Shown in pieces: positions 54,545 to 64,000 of a stretch of 64,000 nucleotides of DNA (the first letter of the stretch is position 1; the number at the start of each line of letters is the position of its first letter). The notes under the pieces were generated by a model. The model searched no databases and had not been told where the DNA came from. It saw nothing but the letters and a program-made list of their open reading frames with translations. Source of the DNA: Cacajao melanocephalus (taxonomy: Eukaryota; Chordata; Mammalia; Primates; Pitheciidae); assembly GCA_963573385.1 (NCBI GenBank), contig CAUYLG010075678.1:1-64000 (forward strand). Direction: 5' to 3'. A program made the position numbers and the translations under genes.

Positions 54545-54845
54545 TGCTATAGACTTGAATGTTTGTGTCCCCCTAAAATTCATGTGTTGAAACATAATTC
54601 CCAATGTGATGGTATTTGGAGAGGTGAGGTCTTTTGCAAGTGATTAGGTCATGAGGGTGGGGCCCTCACGAATGGGATTAGCACCGTTATCATAGAGACC
54701 CCAGAGAATTCCGTCATCCCTTCCACCAGGTGAGAACACAGTGAGATGGCCATCTATGGACCAAGAATTCGGCCCTCACCAGACACTGAATCTGTCATGC
54801 TTTGATCTTGGACTTCTCAGCCTCTAGGACTGAGAAATAGATTCT
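54545..54845 (+). mobile_element. MLT1/MST-type LTR
   Basis: tgtccccctaaaattcatgtgttgaaac, ggtatttggagaggtgaggtc, agacactgaatctgtcatgctttgatcttgg. The 3' end is missing or replaced by 54846-55005, which has an LTR-internal look. Confidence 0.8.
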
Positions 54846-55239
54846 GAGCTAGACTGAGCCCCAGTCACTCACATGGAAGGCTTGATCATTCATAAGTTTA
54901 TTAGCTTTTCTCTCTTCCCTATCTCACTCTCTTCCTGGTTCCTGGGATCACTTCCCCAGTAAACTAACAGCTTTTGGGGAAATCCAAACTGAGACATATG
55001 CTACAGAAAAAAGCCAGAAAGCAATGAATGCAAAAGCCAGAATAGTGATAAACTCTTGACAGGGACCGAGAGAAGAAAGGCTTAGCACTACCGACGGTGT
55101 GAAGGGTGCTTCTAGGGATATTCTATGCTATTTTATTCTAGGCCTGGCTGGTGGTTGCACATGTGTGATAAATCATTGAGTGTTCATTTTGTTTTGCACA
55201 CTTTTCTGCGTTATATTTCATCACATAAAAGTTTAATAA

Positions 55240-56235
55240 TTCATAATGTTATTAAGATCAAAGATTAAAATAATTTGAATTTTTCATGCCTTTATTAGTT
55301 GCATAACGAGTGGTTAAGTGTTTAGAAAGTTCTGCTTATCGATTCAGAATTTTAATAAATTGAACAAATTAATAAAGCACAAAAGCCGCTTGAACTTTAA
55401 ATCTCCCAGCCACGTATTGTCTGGTAGTTGCTTCTTTCCAGCCCCATGCAGAAGTTGGCTGGGGCTTCTCTGTGGATGGTGGGTGTTGACTGTTCTCACA
55501 GGTGAACCACAAATCAAAGCAGGCTCCGGGCAGCAGGCTGAGCCTCAGAGGGCCCGGGGCTCCCTGGGTAGCTGCCTCTGCCTGGTTCCAGGAGCTGTCC
55601 CGATAAGGCTGCCAAGTCGAGCAAATCAGAATACAGGATGCCAAACGTTGCCTGGAACATTCTGAGCATAAAAATTACTCTCTGTTTATCTGAAATTCAA
55701 ATTTAACTGGGTATTTGTATTTTATCTGGCAACGGTGTGACCCAGTGAGGCTTTACCCGGCCCACAAACAGGGAGGCTGTAGCTGCCTGGGTGCCAACCA
55801 CGCCTGGATTCCACCATCTTAGTTCAAGAACCTCAGCGGCCCAACACCATTTGGCTCCAGCATTGCCCAACATCTAGACCCTGGGTTGGCGCTCTGGCTC
55901 AGCTCAGATTCCTCATGACCCTGTAGGTTCTAAATCTCCCTTGTCCCAGTTCTTCTAGAAGACCTAAAGTCCAGGGTTTGCTTCCGAAACAGGTGCTTTA
56001 TAAGAAGGACACACGTTTGGAAATCAGAATTGATTTTCCTGCAGAAACGGTTCAATGGAGTTTCATCGGCATGCCCAGGGCAGCACAGGACAATTGTTTT
56101 ATCCCCAATGTGCCCATGCGTGCACAGGTAAACCGTGAGCCTTCAACCAGTCCTATTCCATGTAGAGTAAATAAGTATTTGGGTGTCAGTGCTTGGCCTC
56201 TGCCAGATGTTGCAGGAGGCTACAAACAAGAATTG
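55240..56235. other. Single-copy DNA with a small inverted-repeat element
   Basis: 55605-55737 (gaatacaggatgcc .. tgtattttatctggcaac) resembles a short palindromic DNA-transposon fossil. The rest has no recognised repeat or exon. Confidence 0.45.
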
Positions 56236-56689
<454 letters not shown>

Positions 56690-56817
56690 CATGTAAGTGT
56701 GGCACATATCTAAGAGCATGTATGTGCACATATCTGAGAGCATGACAGCATGTATGTGCACATATCTGAGAGCATGTGTGTGCATATATGTGCATGTGTA
56801 TGTGTGTATGAGTCTAG
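56690..56817. repeat. Imperfect tandem repeat with TGCACATATCTGAGAGCATG words
   Basis: The phrase acatatctgagagcatg occurs three times (near 56704, 56729, 56760), followed by a TG-rich run. Confidence 0.85.
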
Positions 56818-56917
56818 ATCATGTCAGAGCCACAGAGGCTATCTGAAGAGTGGAAAGCAATATTGACTGCAGGTCACCAATAATTCATTAACTCCACAAA
56901 TGTAAGAGAATGCACTT

Positions 56918-57213
56918 TTTTTTTGTTTTGTTTTGACAACGTCTCTTGCCCAGGCTGGAGTGCAGTGGCGTAGTCTCAGCTCACTGCAGCCTCGACTTCC
57001 CAGGCTCAGACAATCCTCCCACCTCAGCCCCCTGAGTAGCTGGGACTACCTACAGGTGCACACCACCACGCCTGGCTAATTCTTTGTATTTTTAGCAGAG
57101 ACAGGGTTTCATGGTGTTGCCCAGGCTGGTCTTGAACTCCTGGTCTCAAGCAATCTGCCTGCCTCACCCTCCCCAAGTGCTGGGATTCCAGGTGTGAGCC
57201 ACCGTGCCCGGCC
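56918..57213 (-). mobile_element. AluJ-type element
   Basis: Reverse. Target-site duplication gagaatgcactt (56906-56917) and gagaattcacctt (57214-57226). Confidence 0.95.
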
Positions 57214-57318
57214 GAGAATTCACCTTTCTCTATGTTTACATAGCACACACTTTGTACACACAGCTGCACACACACTCATGTCTGTCACTGCTCAGATCTC
57301 AATTGAGAGCCACAAGCT
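57050..57318 (+). repeat. Direct local duplication, copy 1
   Basis: Matches 58129-58387 at a spacing of 1,079 bp. The match runs from inside the Alu (ctacaggtgcacaccaccacg) through single-copy DNA (agcacacactttgtacacaca, ctgtcactgctcagatct) to gagccacaagct. Confidence 0.9.
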
Positions 57319-58128
57319 GACAATGTTGTAGGTCAGGGAATGGGATGGGGAGGGTGGTAGAGACCATGGAACAGCACAGTCCCATGAGGAGCCTGGGGCT
57401 GAGAACAGAGCTGAGGGGATTCGAACACCGTCTCGAATCCCCCCTCCCGCCAGGCGCCTGAGGACAGCAGATGCTCCATTAATAACCGCTGCACAAATGG
57501 AGGAGTGACCCCCAGGCCTGGAAACACAGGCTGGGAGGCTCTCCCACCACCTCTGCTGGAGGGTGTGAACTTCAGTCCTGGGTTCGAATCCCCACTCCAA
57601 CCCTGCCTGTGTCAGGCCTGACTCCATCCAAGCCTCAGGCTTCTGGATTGAAAAGAAACGGAGATCATGCCCAATCCTAAAGCTATGATGACCACAGGGG
57701 GCTCAAATACATAAAAACCTTAGCACAGTGACTAGCACGAGATCTGTTATTACAGAAAATGTTATTCATAAAAATCCACTTGGCTTCATGCTTTGCAGAA
57801 AAACTGTGTTCACAAAGTAGGAAGAAAAATCCAGCCTTAGAACCAAGAATCTTTACAAGGTCAGGAAAAGCTGCTTCCTTTCTCTCTCCCGCTCCGAGGT
57901 TTTCCTGCTGCCTCCCGGGAAAGTGGGACTCTTCCACCACCTTGTGGACACCCAGGGATGGCAGATGAGCCCGTGCCCACCTCCTCGCCCCAGCTCTGCT
58001 CTGCACTGTTGGAACCTATTGTTTTGGGTCTGACTGGGTCTCCCTAGGCTAACACTGCGCATGTCCAGGCTCCATCCTCTGTTCCTCTCTGGGCTGGGGC
58101 AATTGGATGGGGCTCCAGTGCCTCCTGT
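57319..58128. other. Single-copy DNA, GC-richer
   Basis: No exon recognised. A weak MIR-like stretch lies near 57565-57745 (ctgggttcgaatccccactcc). Confidence 0.4.
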
Positions 58129-58387
58129 CTACAGGTGCACACCACCACGCCTGGCTAATTCTTTGTATTTTTAGTAGAGACAGGGTTTCACTGTGTTGCC
58201 CAGGCTGGTCTTGAACTCCTGGGCTCAAGCGATCTGCCTGCATCAGCCTCCAGGTGGCATCCAGGTGTGAGCCACCATGCCCAGCCAAGAATGCACCAAA
58301 ATGTTTGTGCAGCACACACTTTGTACACACAGGGGCACACACACCCCTGTCTGTCACTGCTCAGATCTGAATTGGGAGCCACAAGCT
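58129..58387 (+). repeat. Direct local duplication, copy 2
   Basis: Second copy of 57050-57318, containing only the 5'-side part of the reverse Alu. It begins abruptly in mid-Alu, so it is a duplicated piece and not an independent Alu insertion. Confidence 0.9.
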
Positions 58388-59740
58388 TCGGGTCCCTGTA
58401 TGCCCTGCAGGGCTGCAGCAGTGTCCTATTTTCCTGGGGTCCTGTCAAGGAGTTGGTGGGGCTCCTGCCACCCTGGGACCCTGGCTGGCTTCATAGACCC
58501 CTCCAGGTCTCTCTGCCAAAGTCCCTCCACCCAACCTCCTGGCCCAACTGTCCTTCCCACACTGAGGCTGAGGGTTCCCCCACCCCACGGGGCCACTGCA
58601 GCTTCACCTCGAATCCAGGCACCGAATGGGAGCCCTAGGGGCCTCACAGGGCAGATTAGAGCCTCCAGTGTTCTGATCCCCGAGCCGGGCTGCGGCCTCT
58701 GTGCTGATCTGGGGTGGCTCTGCCCAGAACCCACTCCACCAGCTCAGGGCCAAGGTGCAGGGAGAAAGGAGCCAGATGCACCCCAACCACCTTCCTCCTC
58801 CTCACTCTCCCTCCTCGCTCTGCCATCCTCCCCACGCTCCCAGGAACGGAGGGGCGAGGACCCTGGTGTTTCCTGCATGTTCTGCCAGCCCTTCCACTCT
58901 GGCCCTCCGTCTAGACCTACTGACAAGACAGGATAATTCTGTCTACCTGACCTACGCACTCTGACCCGACCTACGAGCGGCTAAAAATCAAAAGCTCCAG
59001 CCTTAGAAGGTTCTCACTTTGGAGGTTTAAAAAAGGTCAAAGGACTTTTTGAAATCCCTTTCTTTCTCAGCAATGCTTAGAAATCAAACCTCTTCTCGTG
59101 CTGCAGAATCTCCAGATGATCTTTTTGTTTTCTCAGTATTCCCCGTCTTCCCTCCCTCCGCAAACAGTTAAAAGTCACAGCAGCAGGTGAAGCCGGCGAC
59201 TCCCACCCCCATCCCCTCCTCTCCTGGGGACAGGGGCCCCATTTCCCATCCCTGTTGCGGGTTGGGTGTGGCCAGTGGAACCCGGTCCTCCAGCACACCT
59301 GGCTCTGCTGGCGGGCACTGTCTGTGCTCCTCCCCCAGGGCATCCGGACAGAGCAAGATGGAGGGAACTTGGACCCCTGGGTGACTTCGCAGAGGTTCCT
59401 ACCCACCAGGCACACTTCTGCCAGCCTCAGGTGGAAGGAAGCTTCTATTTCATTAAGTCCCTGAGGTGTTAAAGGTCATCAATTCGTGGCAGGCCACTTG
59501 AATGCAAAATAGAAAAGCACATCGGTATTTTTTTTCAAACAATGACCCCGTTACAGAGATCAGATAAGCTAGAACCAGTCCTCCAATGCTCCTTGTGTTC
59601 GGCCTGACCAGGACCTGTTGAAATTCCCTCTGTGTCCTCTGGGGCCCTCTGCCCTGTGCCTCTCCCTGGCAGTGCGAGGTCTGCAGTCTGCCTGGAGTTA
59701 GCTCCCAGTTAGCAAAGGAGCGTCTCAAGCTCCAGACCCC
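58388..59740. other. Single-copy, GC-rich DNA
   Basis: No repeat recognised. Open frames up to 219 codons (58277-58936) exist but have low-complexity Pro/Ser-rich translations and no splice support. Confidence 0.4.
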
Positions 59741-59763
59741 CATCTCTCTCTCTCTCTCTCTCT
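59741..59763. repeat. (TC)n microsatellite
   Basis: About 11 TC units directly before a T-rich Alu start. Confidence 0.93.
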
Positions 59764-59777
59764 TTTTTCCTAAATGT

Positions 59778-60043
59778 TCTTTTCTTTTTTTTCCTACCAG
59801 GCTGGAGTGCAGTGGCTCCGTCTCGGCTCATTGCAATCCCCGCCTCTGTGTTGAAGGGATTCTCCTGCCTTAGACTCCCCAATAGGTGGGACTACAGGCA
59901 CGCACCACCACACCCAGCTAATTTTTGTATTTTCAGTAGAGATGGGGTTTCACCACGTTGGCCAGGATGGTCTCAATCTCTTGACCTTGTGATCTGCCCG
60001 CCTCAGCCTCCCAAAGTGCTGGGATTACAGGCGTGAGCCACCC
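59778..60043 (-). mobile_element. Alu (Y/Sc-like), ends missing
   Basis: Reverse; tctcttgaccttgtgatctgcc is a Y/Sc mark. The last bases of the head (gcgcccggcc) are absent. Confidence 0.93.
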
Positions 60044-60482
60044 AGGTCTCTAACGGCCTAGAGGCTGCAAAGGCCTTCAAGCTCCGCGTGTCCTAAAGCG
60101 AGCCCATGGCACTCACTCCAGCCCACACCTGCCTTGGCCTCCATGAATTCACCCTCTTCCCTCACTGCTCAAATTAGAAACTTCTTAGCGCAACTCTCCT
60201 CCTTCCTGTACCCCCCACCTTCAATCAGGCACAGAGTCCTAAGTCCTTGGGCAACCCATCACCTTGGTCCCACCACCAACACCCGACTCTCCCACCTGGG
60301 CCACCCGATGCGCCCAACTGGTCCCCTCGTTCCCTCCAATCCATTTTCACTTTGAACTTTATGATCTTTGCTAACTATGAATAGGATCCATGTCACCTGC
60401 TCCCCTACATAAAACCTTTCTAGGCTTCTCTTTGCTCTTGGAAAATAGCAACTGCCCAGGAGGCCACACCTGGCCGGTCCTG

Positions 60483-60584
60483 CCTCCCCAGGCCTCTGCA
60501 TCCTCCCCCTCCACCTCCTCCCCAGGCCTCTGTATCCTCTCCCTCCACTTCCTCCCCAGGCCTCTGATCCTGCCCCTCCACTTC
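60483..60584. repeat. 34-bp tandem repeat, three units
   Basis: ccccaggcctctg starts at 60486, 60520 and 60554, a 34-bp period. The spacer varies slightly. Confidence 0.93.
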
Positions 60585-60950
60585 TTTTGCTGTGTGCCTC
60601 CAGGGCGTTTCCCCTCCCCAAGCTCTGCTGGTGCTGAGCCCCCAGCCCCCTGCATGGGACACGCTGTCCTCTCCACTTGGCTGGTAGTGCACTTGAGGAG
60701 CCCTCAACCCTCCCAACGGGGTGGAGTCCACCACTGTAGACTTCCACAGGGCCCGTGTCCCCTCTGTGGCACCTCCCCGGGGTTGGAATTCCACTCTCAG
60801 CTGCATAATGATTTGATCCGTAATGCTTTGAGTCCACCCAGCTCACTTCTGCCCCCTCCCCTGGCCTTTGCACTGGCTCTTCCCAGTGCCTGGCGTGACT
60901 TTCCCCACGCGTCAGCCTGGCTGGCCCCTTTAGCTCCTCAAGTCCTTCTT

Positions 60951-61238
60951 TTCTTTTTGAGATAGAGTCTCACTCTGTGGCCCAGGCTGGAGTGCAGTGG
61001 CACGGTCTCAGCTCACTGCAACCCCTGCCTCCCAGTTCAAGAGATTCTCCTGCCTCAGACTCCCGAGTAGCTGGGATTACAGGCACCCACCACCATGCCT
61101 GGCTAACTTCTGTGTTTTAAGTAGAGATGGGGTTTCTCCATGTTGGCCAGGCTGGTCTCGAACTCCTGACATCAGGTGATCTGTCCGCCTCGGCCTGCCA
61201 GAGAGAGGAGTACAGGCATGAGCCACTGCACCTGGCCT
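60951..61238 (-). mobile_element. Alu (S-type)
   Basis: Perfect 18-bp target-site duplication gctcctcaagtccttctt at 60933-60950 and 61239-61256. Confidence 0.97.
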
Positions 61239-61427
61239 GCTCCTCAAGTCCTTCTTCTAATGTCACCTGCGAGGTGAGGACTCCCAACAATCTGATGGAA
61301 GCCTGCAAGGCCAGCTCCTCCCCAGCCCCACACTCCCTAACCCCTTCTCTAGGGCGTGTCTGTCTTCTGACATACAATTTATTTTATGTCTTGTGTAATG
61401 TATGTGTGTCTCTCTCAAATGTCATGC

Positions 61428-61558
61428 AGCCAGTGCGGTGGCTCACACCTGTACTTTGGGAGGCTGAGGCAGAAGAATCACTTGAGCCCAGGAGTGGAGA
61501 GCAGCCTGGGCAACATAGGAAGACCCCGTCTCTCTGTATTTTAAAAAAGGAAATCAAT
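61428..61558 (+). mobile_element. Alu monomer or internally deleted Alu
   Basis: Starts gccagtgcggtggctcacacctg, short body of about 110 bp, tail with AATAAATA repeats. It borders the CpG island. Confidence 0.85.
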
Positions 61559-61681
61559 AATAAATAAATAAAATGCCCCTCCCCGGAGGCGCGAACGCTA
61601 CCTTGTTCCCTGGCGCATGCCCAGTGCCTTGGACAGCGCCAGAGTCGCGAGGCCTCCCGCAGGCCCGGCTCCCCGGCTGCG

Positions 61682-61687
61682 CACGTG
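61682..61687. promoter_or_regulatory. E-box CACGTG
   Basis: Palindromic CACGTG in the CpG island, in the context gcgcacgtgggc, a site type for USF/MYC-family factors. Function inferred. Confidence 0.55.
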
Positions 61688-62008
61688 GGCACAGGCTTAG
61701 CGCACGCACTGCGGCATCCGCGAATGGCGAACACATGGGCATCTATTTATACGTGAAGACACCAAAATGCATTCACTTCTTTCAAAATCAGAAGAAATCG
61801 GGGAAAACGGTGCGGCCAGGGGGCCGTTCTCCCTTGGGATACTGGCAGGTCCCGGAGACCGTGCCGTCGTGCGCGAAGCCCCAGGTCGGGTCCCCTGCGG
61901 GAAGGGCCCGGGAGGGCGCCGGGCTCGGGCTCCCCTCCCGCCCGCGAGGCCCCGGGCGCGGCGCCGCTTTAAGGCTCGGGGCCGGCGCGGATGCGGAGGC
62001 TGCGGCCG

Positions 62009-62016
62009 TGACGTCA
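62009..62016. promoter_or_regulatory. Consensus cAMP response element TGACGTCA
   Basis: Perfect palindromic CRE 72 bp before the candidate ATG, next to a GC box. CREB/ATF binding at such sites near start sites is well known; use here is inferred. Confidence 0.75.
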
Positions 62017-62019
62017 GCG

Positions 62020-62028
62020 CCCCGCCCC
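62020..62028 (-). promoter_or_regulatory. GC box (Sp/KLF site)
   Basis: CCCCGCCCC on the + strand, the reverse of GGGGCGGGG, 4 bp after the CRE. Confidence 0.65.
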
Positions 62029-62087
62029 GGGTGATGCTGCAGCAGCGGGGACCGCGGCCGGGCAGGCAGCAGCCAGCGGGGACAGGG

Positions 62088-62110
62088 ATGCCCGCCGTCT
62101 CCACCCACAG
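62088..62110 (+). CDS. Candidate first coding exon (partial) of an unidentified gene
   Basis: ATG at 62088 opens MPAVSTH and runs to an AG at 62109-62110, followed by a GT donor (cag/gtaccg) at 62111. The context (ggacagggATG) has G at -3. A second in-frame ATG at 62034 would add 18 residues (MLQQRGPRPGRQQPAGTG), and the frame is open back to 61767. The exon sits just downstream of the CRE and GC box inside a CpG island, as expected for a first exon. Downstream exons lie outside the window, so neither family nor function can be told. I do not recognise the gene from these residues. The exon could also be non-coding 5' UTR. Confidence 0.45.
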
Positions 62111-62116
62111 GTACCG
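62111..62116 (+). promoter_or_regulatory. Candidate 5' splice site
   Basis: CAG/GTACCG: the three exon bases fit the consensus, but the intron side matches only at GTA, so it is a moderate donor. Confidence 0.45.
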
Positions 62117-62640
62117 CCGTCTCCCCCGCGCCCTCCGCCCGCTCCCCGGCCCGTTGCCTGCTGGAGCGCCGCGTCCTGGGCCCCGGGGTAGTCAGGGCGC
62201 CAGGTTCGGGACCCGAGGCCGGCACGGAGACCTTTGTTCCTCGTGGAAGTCTCGTGAATGGCAGAGTCCACGGAGCCCCCCCCGTCTCGGCCCTCCGAGG
62301 GCAGGAGCCTCGGGCCCGGGGGAGGGTGCCGGCCAGGTGGCAGGTGCTCTCGTCCTTGCTGGCAAGGGGAGGAGACCCTGACCTCGGCCCCGGCACGAGG
62401 TGCGCTCCTCGAGCCCGAGGCCTGGTCCCTGGTCACCTGGGCAAGTGTCATCCGCTTCCGGCTCACCTTCTGCGTGGGGCTGACCCCTCTCGCTGACCAG
62501 GGGCCTGGCAGCGCCCCTCAGCATCCCAGGGTTACTTAGCGAGGCCACCTAGGGCTCTCCTTTCCCGAGTCGGCGCCAAGGGGAACGCGCTGAGGTGGAA
62601 GCCGGTCAGCTCCTTCTGCCCTCGACAACGAGCAACTTCT

Positions 62641-62931
62641 CAAATTATTTCTAGAGTTACCGCCATGCATGTTTCTCAGCTCTTCTAGGGAAGCAGAGTC
62701 AGGGGCGGAGGACAGCCAAATTCAGGCTGCACCTGGCCTGGGTTTTGGGGAAAAGGTGGCCCTGGAGTAGGGGTCAAGCTGCCAGAGATGGAAAGTGGGA
62801 AACGGCCACGATTCAGAAACTAGCTTATTCTTCTGAATATTCCACTATTCAGAAACTAGCCTATTCCTCCCTTCCTGGTCCAGGAGGACATCCCTGCAGA
62901 ATTTTGAGGGTCAGTAGAAAGAAGCATGAGG
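62641..62931. other. Single-copy DNA, likely start of intron 1
   Basis: Contains a direct repeat attcagaaactagc-ttattc (62812-62832 and 62850-62870). No other feature seen. Confidence 0.45.
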
Positions 62932-63922
<991 letters not shown>

Positions 63923-63950
63923 TAGAAGAATTTTAGAAATTAATTTTTAA

Positions 63951-64000
63951 GGCTGGGCACAGTGGCTCACATCTGTAATCCCAGCACTTTGGGAGGCTGA
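63951..64000 (+). mobile_element. Alu, cut by the window end
   Basis: ggctgggcacagtggctcac..gcactttgggaggctga: the first 50 bp of an Alu; the rest lies beyond the window. Confidence 0.95.

Larger units (their letters stand above)
60044..61430 (+). mobile_element. Single-copy DNA and L2-like remnant, split by an Alu
   Basis: 60385-60950 and 61257-61430 have L2-like words (tcctcaagtccttcttctaatgtcacctgcgaggtgagg). The Alu at 60951-61238 splits it. Confidence in the L2 assignment is moderate. Confidence 0.5.
61566..62640. promoter_or_regulatory. CpG island promoter
   Basis: Dense CG dinucleotides begin at 61571 and thin out by about 62640, in sharp contrast to the rest of the window. The island holds an E-box CACGTG (61682-61687), a TATTTATA word (61744-61751), a TTTAAG word (61968-61973), a palindromic CRE (62009-62016), a GC box (62020-62028) and a candidate first exon with GT donor. 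It is free of interspersed repeats. Islands of this kind in mammals usually mark a promoter. Direction is inferred as + from the donor site; a divergent minus-strand transcript is also possible. Confidence 0.9.

Noticed and set aside
58277..58936. Open frame of 219 codons (+)
   Set aside because: It begins inside duplicated Alu-derived DNA and its translation is low-complexity Pro/Ser text. No domain, Kozak or splice support. GC-rich DNA yields such frames by chance.
62088..62110. Naming the gene from the MPAVSTH start
   Set aside because: Seven residues are too few, and I do not recognise them. Any symbol would be a guess.
61697..62548. Several long minus-strand and alternate-frame ORFs over the CpG island
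   Set aside because: These overlap each other in all frames, as expected where stop codons are rare in GC-rich DNA. Only the frame ending at the GT donor has context support.

Overview
The window looks like primate nuclear DNA, most likely human or an ape. It holds about 25 recognisable Alu elements of the J, S and possibly Y type, primate L1 3' ends, THE1/MST and MLT1 retroviral-like LTRs, MER20 and MER5A DNA transposons, and old MIR/L2 debris. All calls come from reading the sequence. Repeat family names rest on remembered consensus features, so subfamilies are approximate. No complete protein-coding gene, tRNA, rRNA or CRISPR array was seen.

Layout. 0-5.5 kb: three L1 remnants on the + strand, one opened by a solo ERV1-type LTR. 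5.6-10.3 kb: MIR, MER20, an A-tailed segment of unknown origin, an MLT1-type LTR holding an Alu, and an older LTR holding an Alu and an ERV1-type LTR. 10.7-23.4 kb: Alu-poor, mostly single-copy DNA with two MER20 copies, an inverted copy of the 10-kb LTR junction, an MST/THE1 LTR and possible conserved non-coding stretches. 23.4-30.2 kb: Alus, a hAT-type element, a direct local duplication, MLT1-type LTRs and another MER20. 30.2-43.9 kb: L2, MIR, L1 ends with target-site duplications, a THE1 LTR, a long pyrimidine tract grown from an Alu tail, and an AT-rich tract. 43.87-44.62 kb: a 28-bp minisatellite of about 26 units. 46-55.3 kb: deeply nested repeats, where one old L1 ORF2 remnant has been opened by Alus, LTRs and a retrocopy of NCR3 (NKp30). 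55.3-61.5 kb: GC-richer single-copy DNA with a direct duplication of about 265 bp, more Alus and L2.

The only clear gene signal is at the right end. A CpG island (about 61.57-62.64 kb) carries a consensus CRE, a GC box and an E-box, and a short candidate first coding exon on the + strand ends in a GT donor at 62111. The rest of that gene would lie to the right, outside the window. The 61 kb to the left then reads as its upstream intergenic region, or as an intron if this is an internal promoter. I could not identify the gene from the few residues visible.

I found no new multi-gene system. The most rewarding observations are the NCR3 retrocopy, the minisatellite with a two-unit register in its first half, three separate local duplications, four MER20 copies upstream of a CRE-bearing promoter, and the pyrimidine tract trapped between an Alu body and its target-site duplication.
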